DNA of 64,000 nucleotides from Ostrinia nubilalis (taxonomy: Eukaryota > Arthropoda > Insecta > Lepidoptera > Crambidae): contig NC_087109.1 in assembly GCF_963855985.1 (NCBI RefSeq), forward strand, positions 2,376,001-2,440,000. Direction: 5' to 3'. Positions 1 through 10,615 of this stretch are shown in pieces. The position numbers were made by a program, and so were the translations under genes. The notes below the pieces were generated by a model. It was given only the letters and a program-made list of their open reading frames with translations, was not told where the DNA came from and searched no databases. Every line of letters starts with the position of its first letter. Positions within the stretch are counted from its first letter, which is position 1.

Positions 1-208
1 TGATAAAATTGATATAAATGAAACAAAAGATACGAAGAGTACAACATTCTAAGTGAAAAAAGTGTCGGTATTGATAATGAACACAAAGGCATGAAATGCA
101 TTAAGGTAATTGATTAGTGTGCACCAGGTATTAGGATCTACCAATGCCTCTATAGAACAATGACCAAAACCATCTGTAACTGCCATAAAATTATGGTTTA
201 TGAATTTA

Positions 209-445
209 CTAGCTTTCCGCCCGCGGCTTCGCCCGCGTGGAATTTTGTCTGTCACAGAAAAACTATAATGCGAGCGTCCCTTTTTCAAAAACCGGGATAA
301 AAATTATCCTTTGTCCTTTCCCGGGACTCAAACTATCTCTATGCCAAATTTCATCAAAATCGGTTCAGTGGTTTAGGCGTGAAAGCGAGACAGACAGACA
401 GACAGTTATTTTCGCATTTATAATATTAGTATAGATTAGTATAGA
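209..445 (-). mobile_element. Lep1-type Helitron, non-autonomous
   Basis: Read on the minus strand, the element starts TCTATACTAAT, has a TCTG microsatellite, a body shared with three other copies in this window, a GC hairpin (CGCGGGCGAAGCCGCGGG) and ends CTAG followed by T. The 5' end is doubled: TAGTATAGAT occurs twice at 427-446, so the outermost end is at 435 or 445. No coding capacity. Confidence 0.85.
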
Positions 446-940
446 TTTTTTATCACCTGAGGAAGTAATTTTTTTCAAATGAAAACTCAGATTTGCAATG
501 TGTACATTATCTACTTATTACCTAATTTCTAAAAAAGCTATTATGAAATGTGTTCTACTGACCATACATACCCAGAACACAACAAAAGTTATCCAATATG
601 GTTTCTAACCTCTTTTTCATATCTTAGATAACAAAACCGATGCTAACCCTTTGGGTTTCCTTCCAAAGGGAAGATCGATAGCATCTTCATTTGAATGCAT
701 AACCTTTTTTATCCTACCCTCGGTCCTTTTTACACAGAGTGTCCATGTAAATAGATCAAATAAAAAGCATTGATTCTACTATGCAAATGCAACAACTTCC
801 TTTTCTTTTCCTACAGGAACAATTATTATAAAACTAATAAAATTATCTAAAAAATTCGTCTCATACTATTTTCCTAATTAATTACTGACGACATTTTTTT
901 ATCATTTTACAAAGGAAGTTCTTGAACGATAATACAATTC
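446..940. other. Unassigned AT-rich sequence
   Basis: I recognise no gene, RNA or repeat boundary here. Confidence 0.5.
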
Positions 941-947
941 ATTGCAT

Positions 948-1013
948 TGGCATAATCATTTACCACCAGGTGATCATTTTGCTCATAATTATGCCTTCTG
1001 TCCCAAAAAAAAA
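948..1013 (+). mobile_element. Poly(A)-ended non-LTR 3' tail
   Basis: This short segment resembles 19075-19160: ATCATTTACCACCAGGTGATC, then a CTGTCCC-like stretch and an A run. In both places the A run marks the 3' end of a severely truncated retroposed fragment. The family is not certain. Confidence 0.5.
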
Positions 1014-1412
1014 AGTATTTTTTGGAAGATTTGAATAATTCCTCTCTAACTCTTAGGAAAAGTTGTTGCGTTTGAGCCGTGGAATCAATCCTTGATTTAT
1101 ACTTACAGGGACACCCTGTATCATCCGATGGTTTAACTGGGATTGGGCGAGAACGCGACACAGAAGTTAAAGAATAAATCTATTTGGACGTTCCCTTGGA
1201 TCTGGAATCCCATCGGCTTGATATTATCTTTGGGGATTGATAATGCGAAGATGTATTGGGAATTATCTTGGTATATTAGGACTTTGGGGAAAAAGCTTCT
1301 TTGTAAAAAGGTTCTTGATTTCGACAGTAATTTAATTGTTACGGGTGGTTAGGCAGGAGCATTACTATACCCACCGTTATTTTGGTCTTTCATATTATAG
1401 TCAGCATCAAGA

Positions 1413-1634
1413 CAGAGTAAATACAAATGAGTAGGTCATCTTCATAGAAACGCACCGAGCGCGGATTGTATGACAATTGCACACACTGACAAAATTCAGC
1501 GCACCTCACCGCTAATCAACGCTAAATTATTTTGTCAGTGTGTGCGTGAGCGCCGCATATGTATTGGCGCGCTCACATACAAACCGCCCTCGGGCGTTTC
1601 TATGAAGATGACCTACTCATTTGTATTTACTCTG
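1413..1634. mobile_element. MITE with CAGAGTAAATAC ends and 7-bp TSD
   Basis: Perfect terminal inverted repeats of about 41 bp begin CAGAGTAAATACAAATGAG. The 7-bp sequence ATCAAGA lies directly on both sides (1406-1412 and 1635-1641), a target-site duplication. The centre has a second hairpin around CACACACTGACAAAAT. Other copies are at 8403 and 34803. It has no coding capacity. Confidence 0.9.
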
Positions 1635-1871
1635 ATCAAGAGTTCGTGACACCACAAGTAGCCAAAAAGTTCGCAACACGTCTTTGTTACAATTGGAATA
1701 AGGTTGCGTTGTCAAGTTCTTGGCCACTTTGGATGTCCGGGACATCCTTAGTCAAAATTAGCCCAAACGACGCCATGACATTTGCTTTTAAAGGATCTCA
1801 GTTCAAACCTCGTCAACCGCAGAACTGAGTTCTCTTTAGAAAGTAATTTTCTTGATATTAATTGGCAAATC

Positions 1872-1972
1872 CGAGTGAAGCTCGCTTCCACCTTCGGAAT
1901 GATCATCACTTACCATCTGGTTACAATATCTGGATACATGCCAAGACCTTCCTAGTTGTGTATAAAAAAAAA
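1872..1972 (+). mobile_element. Poly(A)-ended retroposon tail
   Basis: It shares GTGAAGCTCGCTTCCACCTT, ATCATCACTTACCATC and the A-run end with 4822-4911. This is the 3' end of a lepidopteran non-LTR family; here only about 100 bp survive. Confidence 0.6.
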
Positions 1973-2245
1973 TTACCCGACTGAGGCTGAAGGACGGTTA
2001 TGTTTTTTTAGATTATCCTACTAAATATTATAAATTCTTAGATAAACATTTCTAGAACAGTTTAACCGTGTAACGGAAAGCCATAAAATGCGGATATCGC
2101 TGGAAACTTTCCTTCCAAAAAGACTACCGCCAATCAAGGAACGAGTTTAACAAGCTACCGAACTACCAGCACCTATTCCGTAATTTGATCGCCATACGAT
2201 TCCGTTTCGATTTGATAGAGATTTACGATTTTTTATCTATGGTCT

Positions 2246-2480
2246 ATGTCAGGGTTTCCCAATTTTTTTTTGCCAAGGAACCCTAATTGATTATACTTTT
2301 CCTAGCGGAACCCCCGTACTACTCCGCCCGCACGCCCTGCTCCTCCCTTGTGCGTAAACAAGTCGGTGCGAGCGAACAACGTCGGTCACGAAACGGGATA
2401 ATATTTTTTACGGAACCCTTGCGAGTTGCGGCCTTTCCACGGAACCCCAGGGTTCCGCGGACCACCGGACATATGCTATG
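2246..2480. mobile_element. hAT-like element fragment
   Basis: It begins CAGGGTTTCCCAA, a typical end of short hAT-type elements, with body text GGAACCC repeated in both directions (CGGAACCC, GAACCCCAGGGTTCCGCGG). The opposite terminal repeat is missing, so the right boundary is approximate. Confidence 0.55.
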
Positions 2481-2508
2481 TCATATCTTTAGCTATGTGG
2501 TCGTATTA

Positions 2509-2710
2509 CAGCGGTCGGCCGCAGCTTCGTACGCGTGGACCCCGTTTTAGCCCCTTAAGAAACTCCACACAGTTTCGTAAAATCCGTTCTTAGCGGATGT
2601 CTGCACCCTATGAGCTGCTAAATTTAAAGTTTGTAGGTGTCAAAGTTTCAAAGATTTCGTGATGAATGAGTCAGTGACCTTTCGCTTTCATTTATAATAG
2701 AAGATAGGTT
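2509..2710 (-). mobile_element. Helitron-like element, second family, degraded
   Basis: The block CGTACGCGTGGACCCCGTTT, an AAACTCC/TTTCGTAAAATCC segment, GCGGATGTCTGC and AGTCAGTGACCTTT also occur in order at 56729-56937. The CTAG end is mutated and the middle is diverged. Confidence 0.6.
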
Positions 2711-2949
2711 AACTAAAACTAATTGACCCCGAAAATGTTCTACAGGTAGGACATCTAGAAAACCTACTAACAAAATATTTTTTCCCGTCATTTTAATAGG
2801 AACTATTATAAAGGAATCTGCCAAGTTTCATGAAATTCGGAAAATTTAATATCTCCAGGGGTTAAAAGGCAAAGAAAATTTTTGCCTGACAGTACCTAAG
2901 TTCAAAAGAAAAGTCAAATAACACCATGAAAAAAAGGTTAGATCGTTTG

Positions 2950-3050
2950 ATTAAGTTAATTTCGTTGCGGTTCCAATGACAGTAAGCTTCCCCTGGGTTT
3001 AAGTAGGCTTTTTACTGCTAGGGAACGAAAGGTGGGAAAAATTCCGTAGG
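2950..3050 (+). repeat. Diverged copy of repeat family C
   Basis: It contains TAATTTCGTTGCGG, CCAATGACAGT and GAACGAAAGGTGGGAA in the order seen in the better copies at 28958, 45150 and 63399, but the central part is lost. Confidence 0.5.
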
Positions 3051-3059
3051 TCGGAATGG

Positions 3060-4310
3060 CAGACTGAATTACATAAAATAAAAAAAAGATTCCCCTGAAA
3101 CTGTGTTCACAATTTTTCTTTGTGATTAAATATTGTTTTTATTTTCGGCAAAGTAGTTCTAGAACACATTTTTGTCTTTTTCAGTTTTTTATTATTTTTA
3201 AGATTGATTTTTTTGTTTAGACACGATAATAACAGAAAGACTGAGTAACTACAAATTGTAAAACTTGTTTATAACACAAGTGAACTTAATGCTACTTGAC
3301 ATTCCCTCCAGTTAACCTTAAAGTCAAACTGGGAATAACGGCATGGATATGGATTACCTTTAAACCCCACTAATAAAAATTTTCAATGACATCGAAATTG
3401 CCATCCCTTGAAAGCAATAGCAACTGATTTTAAATTACACTAAAAGGTCGGATATCGGATGGGTACCAGAAAATTGAAATCTAAATCCGTTTTGGATATC
3501 CCTACGAAAATGCCATCGAAAATATCCGTCTGACCTGATATTTACCTCGCCTGCACTGTACAGATGACACAAAATAAAATTCTGTTGCAAAATTCCCCCT
3601 ATTGCCACTACATAAGATGCTCCAGTTCTTAGCTTGACGTGGTATCTGTACAAAATGGCCGCGAGAATAGTGCCTACGTTAGCAAAAGATTTTCTAGTGT
3701 AACACCTAAAGAGAGAAGAAGACTCAATTTCCCCATAATATTATTATTTAAAAAAATAAAATACGTAAAAACAGTTCCCTTGCATTTTTAATTTCTTTTT
3801 TTGCTTTAATTAGCAGTGTCAAAAAAATACATACTCGTATATACAATACTATAAAAAGGACTAAAAGCTTTATTCAAAATTAAAACATAGAACAAAACAT
3901 ATTTATAATAAATATTGATTCCGTATTTTTTAACAACGTTGAAAAATTTGAATTTTTTAAATTTAAAAAGTTTGTTTACGCCAGAATTATAAGTTTTTGA
4001 AATACGCCCCAAAAGCCAATTACCAAAGAACCAAAAGCTCGTAAGATTCACGGGATCTGTGAGTTTTAACCGACAGTTCACGGCTCAATTTATCCCGATG
4101 AGCCGGCAATCCAAAGTTTTCAAATCTCCAATACTTACTGAACCAATTCAAAGGCTGGATAATAAAATTAATATCCAAGAGCTTCGTTTGGCCGAAGATT
4201 TTTCATTAGGAAGTTTGCTCGCGTTAAATCTTCAGCGATTGACAATAATACCTTAAGGTGCTCGCTCACCTGAGCATTCGCCTGTAACGTAACATTTCAG
4301 ATGCAACTTT
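3060..4310. other. Unassigned AT-rich spacer
   Basis: Short open frames at 3435-3653 and 3806-4256 show no recognisable domain and look like chance frames in AT-rich DNA. No repeat boundary could be set. Confidence 0.5.
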
Positions 4311-4316
4311 GATCAT

Positions 4317-4415
4317 TAAGGCTGAGTTGCACAATCTTACTTTAACTTTGGTAAACTCCATACAAAAAGCACCGGTTATTGTTACGGTTTAAATAAGGTT
4401 AGTGTCGGCGGCTTG
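4317..4415 (+). mobile_element. MITE fragment (GCTGAGTTGCAC end)
   Basis: It opens with AAGGCTGAGTTGCACAATCT and continues with ACTCCATACAAAAAGCACC and GTTACGGTTTAAA, as in complete copies at 13349 and 13820. The far terminal repeat is not visible. Confidence 0.6.
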
Positions 4416-4816
4416 AAAAAAGAAACATGTCGACGTCTTGTACTTTTTATAAATTTTGATAAAATGTCAAAAGTTAACGCCTTATGTCTGCGAAACTGCA
4501 AATGCTTCAGTGAAAGAGCACCTTAACGAAAGATTTTCCGCTTAGCACTGATTTTATTTCCTTGTTCGATATTGGATTTAATACTAAATAGTCGGTTCTG
4601 CTGCTCAATGGTTGGAGATGCTTCTGTAATAATTATGATTAACTAGAATTGCAAGTAGTTATTTCACGTTTATTTCTATTGTTGGTTATCTACCTTAATA
4701 ATCTTTTAACGATTGAATCTGTTATTTTTGGTTGCTAATTAATGTTTACAACAACAACAGCATTGTTGTGTTCCGGCAGTTAGAGGTAAGATAGCCAGTT
4801 CCTCCGTGGTTGAGGA

Positions 4817-4912
4817 TTCCGGGTGAAGCTCGCTTCCACCTTCGGCCAGATCATCACTTACCATCAGGTGAGATACAGGCCAAGAGCTTCCTCGTTGTGG
4901 ATAAAAAAAAAA
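4817..4912 (+). mobile_element. Poly(A)-ended retroposon tail
   Basis: This is the better preserved relative of 1872-1972: TTCGGCCAGATCATCACTTA, CCATCAGGTGAGATACAGG, then GTTGTGGATAAAAAAAAA. No coding part remains. Confidence 0.65.
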
Positions 4913-4940
4913 CTGATTAATTATTAATTAACAACATAAT

Positions 4941-4971
4941 TATTCTATTCTATTCTATTCTATTCTATTAA
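4941..4971 (+). repeat. Pentanucleotide microsatellite (TTCTA)n
   Basis: Six uninterrupted TTCTA/CTATT units follow directly on AT-rich sequence. Confidence 0.9.
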
Positions 4972-4974
4972 ATC

Positions 4975-5935
4975 CCAGCCGCTGTAGTAAATTATATTAT
5001 TACGAGTACGTAACTGTGTCAATCCTCGATTTGCCTCTGGCACAGAATAAGTAATAGTACAGGTACAGAAGGATTACTCCGCAAGACGATTTAAATAAAT
5101 GCGAGTCTTGCTACGACGCGATACAGTGGAATTCAGCTCGCACAGCACTACGTACCTACAATTTTATTCACCTACAAGTTTTGTCTCTTTCTATCGCGTG
5201 CCTCTGAACTCTTCTTACGCTGTTAGGGTTGCTGTCTAGTGAAAAAATAATTAATCTACTTATTTGTAATGAGGTACGTATGTAGGTAAGTATTACTGTT
5301 ATTTTACCTTTGTAAAAATAACATTTCAAATATACCTAATTAGGATTAAAAAAAACTTATTTTATTACAATGTCTTCATTCATACCTATTTTAACATAAG
5401 ACAGATAAATTAAACATACTATTACAGAAAAAAGAAGAATCCTATACTATCCTAAGAATTTTATTATTGATTACCTACATGGCCAACATACCTTTCAGCA
5501 TCTTTGGGAAGCGAAAAAAAAGATAAATCCGGTAGATTTCTTTTCGAATTTAAACACCCGAACGCCGCACAATATTTCTTTCTCTTTATGTCCATTTTTA
5601 AATAATACTTCGATCATAGAATTAGGTACTACAACTCACGCCAGCAGCGTCCTGACGGGCGCGCGCGTGACACTCGACTGATATAATACCCGCCGGCGGG
5701 GCGCTTCGCTGTAGGTAATTATCGGATGTACCGCGCGGAGTGAGCCAGGCCTGCCTCTGGTAATGTCCATTATTATGAAGAAATTTATTGTAATATTCAA
5801 ATCAATAATTGAACCTTCATTTCATAAAAACATTTAAAAGGATATTACAATTAACCAATATTTTCTCTAAAAGTAAATTCATATCTCAGCTTTAGGTAAT
5901 TTTAAGTAGGTATTTCAGAATAGATTCAACTTCAG
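4975..5935. other. Unassigned spacer with a GC-rich patch
   Basis: It is mostly AT-rich. At about 5640-5755 there is a short GC-rich, CpG-containing stretch (GGGCGCGCGCGTGAC, CCGCCGGCGGGGCG). It has no open frame of note, and a promoter or gene remnant cannot be shown. Confidence 0.4.
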
Positions 5936-5940
5936 ACTAT

Positions 5941-6148
5941 GGGTTAGTAGTAGTTCGCACGAATGTGCGAAAAGTCCCCTTTCAATAAAAATATTTTTTT
6001 GTAGGCGTTTCGCCCGGATGTATTAAAAGTATTAAAATCGCGTGCGAATCGACTCCTTCGAGAACTAGTAATACATCCGGGCGAAACTACTAAAAAAATG
6101 TTATTATTGAAAGGTGACAGAATTTCGTGCGAAACTACTACTAACCCC
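5941..6148. mobile_element. MITE with GGGTTAGTAGTAGTT ends
   Basis: The two halves are imperfect inverted repeats of about 80-90 bp: GGGTTAGTAGTAGTTCGCAC at the left and its complement at the right, with matching inner blocks TTTCGCCCGGATGTATTA. Sequences on either side do not give a clear target duplication. No coding capacity. Confidence 0.8.
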
Positions 6149-6544
6149 AGGCTATTTGTCAAACCTATATCAACGCTGGGTACAAGCCTAACATTCGTAA
6201 AAACTTTGCCCCACTTCAGCCAACTTTCCGTATAAAGACAAACACAATACAGCTTACATTAATATATTCAATATTGGAGCGGAAGCGGCCTACTTCGAGC
6301 GAAGCGAGCGGTTATCGCCTCCGCGGAAGCTGAGCGAAACTTCTGTACTGGTTGACATGTTTGTGGGTTTACACGGGTCGGGTTTGTTTGTACTTTGTAA
6401 TACAACGATAATGAGTTTTAGAAAATGTTGATTGAGTATCGCTATAGAATTGACACACACTCGAGTATGACAATTTTTCAGGTTATTTGCTCTCCATTTT
6501 AGAGGCACGAATTTCTTTAATTTACTATAGCTAAATGGAGGATT

Positions 6545-6838
6545 CTAAAGTCGCTGACATAGCCCGACGGATTAGCAAGCTGAAGTGGCAATGGGCAGGG
6601 CACATAGTATGCAGAACTGACGGCTGATGGGGCAGCAAGGTTCTGGAGTGGAGGCCGCGTACCGGAAAACGCAGCGTGGGACGTCCACCAACAAGGTAGA
6701 CCGACAACATCATAAAGGTAGCAGGAAGGCGCTGGACGCAGGCCGCTACCAACCGGGAACCATGGAAAGCATTGGGGGAGGCCTATGTTCAGCAGTGGAC
6801 GTCCTATGGCTGAGATGATGATGATGATGATGATGATG
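6545..6838 (+). mobile_element. RTE-like 3' end, (ATG)n tail, 12-bp TSD
   Basis: This 5'-truncated non-LTR insertion of 294 bp encodes a decayed copy of the reverse-transcriptase C-terminus (KLKWQWAGH, then RTGKR and GRPPTRWTD-type text in shifted frames). It ends TCAGCAGTGGACGTCCTATG and an ATG-repeat tail. The 12-bp sequence AAATGGAGGATT flanks it at 6533-6544 and 6839-6850. I place it in the RTE clade from memory of related elements; the non-LTR nature is clear. Confidence 0.85.
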
Positions 6839-6844
6839 AAATGG

Positions 6845-7010
6845 AGGATTTGGCCTACGCTCCTCACGCTGGCAAGACGGGTTGGTCATTTTCAGGTTAT
6901 TTTGTCTCCACTGCGTAAGTATGGGTACTTTATCTAATTTAAAACCAGAGGAAAATGGAGGATCTACCTCAGATTAGCCTTCAGGATTGCGGAGGACTGA
7001 TACTTGCATA
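6845..7010 (+). repeat. Interspersed repeat with GGAGGATTTGGCCTACGC
   Basis: It shares an AGAGGATTTG(A/G)CCTA...CTCACG...GCCAGAC-type block with 40020-40095 and 51895-51950. The class is unknown. It may be the host repeat into which the preceding retroelement inserted. Confidence 0.45.
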
Positions 7011-7540
7011 TTTAATTTTGTCTCTTGATAACCAAAAAAATAGTGGGGGTGGTTATTATCAACCAATATTATATTCTGTATGGTTTTTTTATGTCTCATC
7101 AAAGGTTTCTGCTTGATGGACCGATGAACTCAAGAATCTAGCTGGATAAAAAACGAGAGATCGTGTAACAAATCGTTCGATGCTTAGCTAATACTATGCT
7201 TTTTACCCGACTGCGCCAGAAGGAGGGTTATGTTTTTAGCATATAACCTAAATTAGAAATGAAATATATCGTATGACGTAAAATGATTTGAAAGGTTTTT
7301 TACCTAGAGTCATAGGATAATTAAACAATACGAATAATGGACTTACGTAACGGTTGTTATTTCAAAATTCGGCGTTATTTCCATGAAAAAGTTCCAATAA
7401 TGTGAATTTAAAATAATACCCCGTGCGGAAATAGAATCCTAACAGCCAAATTTGATCCCCTGCTGAACAACTTAAAAGTGGTGGGTAGGTTTATTTTTCG
7501 CGTGTCACCAAATATACAAAACAAGCTGCATAGATATTAA
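7010..7540. other. Unassigned spacer
   Basis: No gene or bounded repeat was recognised. Confidence 0.4.
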
Positions 7541-7542
7541 AC

Positions 7543-7745
7543 TTCAAAGTCAAAGTCACAATCAAAATTCCCTTATTTGCTATTATAAATAGTGCTTACA
7601 AATCGTCAAATATTAAAACAAAAAACTAATTAAAAATACAAGTTTTGCTCATATGGAGCCTTCACATAATCTCATAATCTTTTTACCCTACCAGCGCTTC
7701 GAGACCAACATTTGGCAAGTGCTGAGAAGAAGCGCCGCAACAAAC
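7543..7745 (-). mobile_element. CR1-like 3' end (tentative)
   Basis: Read on the minus strand it ends in a decayed TTTGAC repeat (seen here as TCAAAGTCAAAGTCACAATC). The body contains AAGTGCTGAGAAGAAGCGCC, a block I know from lepidopteran CR1-type tails. No coding part remains. Confidence 0.5.
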
Positions 7746-7821
7746 TCAGTCACCAGTGGTGACTGAGTTTGGTGACTCACCACTGTCTGCCGGTTCTAAG
7801 TACATTCTGAGACAATACTTT

Positions 7822-8150
7822 AGTTCGTTCGATCGTTCGTTTCAGCTAATGACGTCCACTGCTGGACAAAGATCTCCCCCAAGAATTTCCACAACAGCTC
7901 GTCCTGCGCTGCCCTCATTCAAGTACTTCCTGCGACTTTCACTAGAACGTCAGCCCATCTAGTAGGAGGCCTGCCCACACTACGTCTTCCGGCCCGTGGT
8001 CGCCATTTGAGAACTTTTCTGCCCCAGCGGCCATCAGCTCTACGATCTATGTGCCTGCTCGCTGCCACTTAAGTTAGGCATTGTGGGGGCTATGTCGGTT
8101 TCTTTGGTTTTCTTATGGATCTCCTTATTTCTGATTTGGTTACTCAGGGA
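7822..8150 (-). mobile_element. RTE-like 3' end, (AACG)n-tailed subfamily
   Basis: On the minus strand it reads the C-terminal part of the same reverse transcriptase family, then GTCCAGCAGTGGACGTCATT, GCTGAAACGAACG and a degenerate AACG tail. The frame is broken by small indels. It differs from the ATG-tailed subfamily in tail sequence and in TTTGTCCAGC versus ATGTTCAGC. Confidence 0.8.
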
Positions 8151-8152
8151 AG

Positions 8153-8225
8153 CCAGTCTGCTTGTGACCACGGCTGCAGCATAGCAGGCGAAACATCAAG
8201 CCGTGCCGTGAGTACATAATGTAAT
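8153..8225 (-). repeat. Repeat W, inverted relative to 42361
   Basis: The segment (CTGCTTGTGACCACGGCTGC, GCATAGCAG, CGTGAGTACATAATGTAA) is the reverse complement of 42361-42460. It abuts the RTE-like tail. The family is unknown; a Penelope-like flank is one possibility that I could not test. Confidence 0.6.
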
Positions 8226-8402
8226 CTAACGCATTCATAAAATAATGTCTATAATCTTATATCACACAGGGAAACTCCGAGCATAGAACTTACGTAATAA
8301 TTATTATTGACGGGATTGCTACCATGTACCTTAATTTTCGCCACTGTTGCAAGCGCCATAATCACGGAGTAACTGAGGAAACTGGCGGGTGAGACGTTAT
8401 GG

Positions 8403-8593
8403 CAGAGTAAATACAAATGAGTAGGTCATCTTCATAGAAACGCACTGAGCGCGGTTTGTATGTTAGCGCGCGCCAATACGTATGCGGCGCGCATGCACAC
8501 ACTGACAAAATTCGGCGCAAATCCCCGCTAATCAACGCAAAATTATGTCAGTGTGTGCGTGCGCGACGCATACGTATTGGTATATTTACTCTG
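8403..8593. mobile_element. MITE with CAGAGTAAATAC ends and 7-bp TSD
   Basis: This is a second member of the family at 1413. GTTATGG lies at 8396-8402 and 8594-8600, again a 7-bp duplication. The right arm has an internal deletion, leaving only its last 13 or so bases (TATATTTACTCTG). Confidence 0.88.
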
Positions 8594-8948
8594 GTTATGG
8601 CAGACAAATCGGTCTACCCTCATTCGCAGTCTTTTATTACGAACTTACGTAAGCCAAACCTACTATATGTTTTTCTGTTGTGACGTAGTTTTGCGGTTTA
8701 TTGAGAGCAAAGTTTAAACATCCATCATACGTGGCTGTGTGTTCATCAAACTAACATTTTCGGGGATAGACTTACAGAGTTAGTTTGGATAGCGGTTTTG
8801 TTGTTTTCTAAATATATTTATGCGCAGACTACTTAATATTATACATAGTATCAAGTTGAATAAATATAGAAACTTTACATAGTAAAGCGTCTGTGTTTAT
8901 TTGTACCTACAGTTTCAGTATTATATTATCTGTGGTTTCAGTAATAAT

Positions 8949-9100
8949 AACGCCCGTATTCACAAACGATGCTTGCTTAAGAGAAGCAGCAAATGGAACG
9001 CACAGCGTTGAATAGAGCGCTGTGATTGGTTCATGTGTCACCCTGTGCGTCCACGCGCACTGTGAGACCTCATAATGTAATGTTTGTTAATACGGGCGTT
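8949..9100. mobile_element. MITE K (AACGCCCGTATT ends)
   Basis: The terminal inverted repeats AACGCCCGTATT are followed by an internal body (GATGCTTGCTTAAG, GAACGCACAGCGTTGAATAG, GTGATTGGTTC) that recurs at 50414 and, split by a Helitron, at 56721-57055. It has no coding capacity. Confidence 0.8.
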
Positions 9101-9104
9101 ATTT

Positions 9105-10190
9105 CCGTTGTGTTGTGGCTAACATTTCGACGGTCCCTACGTATAAAAACGTATCTGAAAACGGTCAATTTTACAGGAGAGCGGTTTGAAGGTTTAAACA
9201 TGTGTAGCTCGCGTTCTATTTATCATACATTGATGAAATTTGGTATGATAGTTTTATATGAGGTATATTTTATAAAACATGAAGAATTATCAAAAAATAA
9301 TCACAATAAGTGTATTATTTGTCATTTACTCACTTATACAACGGAAAGTTTCTAATTACAAATTACGTAAGTGGTACTTACTAACTTTTACGTCGGAGTA
9401 ATATATTTGTTAAAATTATTAACTGCCACATAAGTAGTTGTACACGGGAACAAAGTTCAGCTACTATTGACAGTAACTCTCTGTACGAGTCAAATCGCAC
9501 ATTTTTATTACTAATAAATTTATTGTTAACTTGCATTTTATTCATGCACTTTGGCCAGCTACGCCTGACCTACATTTGGGACTTTGGTAGTTCTAACATT
9601 TTTATAATCAGTGCAATAAAGCATTCGGCAGCTAATACACGTCTTTCAATAAATCCCATCAGCGGTTGATACGGCGTAGTTGTCTGACATCTTGACATCA
9701 GTCTTACTTTGACACCACATCTTACACTCTCACTCTAGGCCCATAGTCCTGCTCGACGAGGCATAACAGCGTCCCGCCTCGTTTCCCAGATAGTTGCATT
9801 TTGGAGGCACTCAATACCTTAAGATTCTTCCTTATCTAAGGGGTCTTTTGACTGAAGAATACTTGTAGAACCGGTAAATTTTCTTTATCAATAGTGCCGG
9901 CCAAGTTTGACAGCATGGCATCGAGTACGAAGATCCACATGGCTCTTTTTTGAGTTCGATCTTGTGGAACATTGAATACAACTGGGTACTAAATGGAACC
10001 CTTTTCAAGGCATGGATATTTCAAGGTATCTGTCATGCAGATAGTTTCATCATTACAAAAATATCCTCATAAATAAATAAATAACTTTCACAGCGAGGCA
10101 GCTTGCCTGGGCGCCACAGACAGCATTATGGTCGCCCTAGGCCAGGGACCACATATATTTAAAGGCATCCCTGACACCTTCACTTGACGC
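9105..10190. other. Unassigned sequence, perhaps old retroelement debris
   Basis: The composition rises in GC from about 9650 and has no long open frame. It could be the eroded 5' part of the R1-like remnant that follows, but I see no diagnostic motif. Confidence 0.35.
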
Positions 10191-10194
10191 CCAC

Positions 10195-10615
10195 ACCACT
10201 GTCAAAACTAAGGCCCAGATAAAATATCTAAGAGTTATCCTGTTAATCACCAGTGGCGCCAAATAGTGAGCGCAAATACGGTGACCTTATGTATATAACC
10301 AGTGGCAGCTCGCACTTTTTCCAATCCGTCGCCGTGCGAATGGAAGACAGCTTGCTTTTTCATGGCTGCTTCCCTAATTTGGAGGTCCGAAAACTCTCAT
10401 GTCGGAAGGCTATGGAGATACGCTATCTATACTGGTACCCTCAAAAGCATGATTCTGTCCCATCTAAGGCATCACCCTCATAGGAAAGGGTAACGTTGCC
10501 CATCTTCTAAGACCTTAACAGGCCCAGAAAGTCTACAGGGCTACATCGTCGTCTTTAACGCAGCGTGAAGAACGAGGTGAAAGCTTCGCCATAGGAGGAC
10601 AGAGAGGCCGTTTGA
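10195..10615 (+). pseudogene. Degenerate R1-like reverse-transcriptase remnant
   Basis: Several frames carry pieces in the order expected of an R1-clade reverse transcriptase C-terminal part: IKYLRVILL (family KYLGVILD), then CFPNLEVRKLSCRKA (family LLPNLGGP...RRLY), then GYIVVFNAA (family GYRT-S-EAA). Each switch needs a frameshift, so no product can be made. Weak but collinear; ancient copy. Confidence 0.5.

Noticed and set aside
10225..10290. CAGTGGCGCCAAATAGTGAGCG resembling the MITE at 49118
   Set aside because: The match is short and lies within the R1-like debris; not enough to call an insertion.
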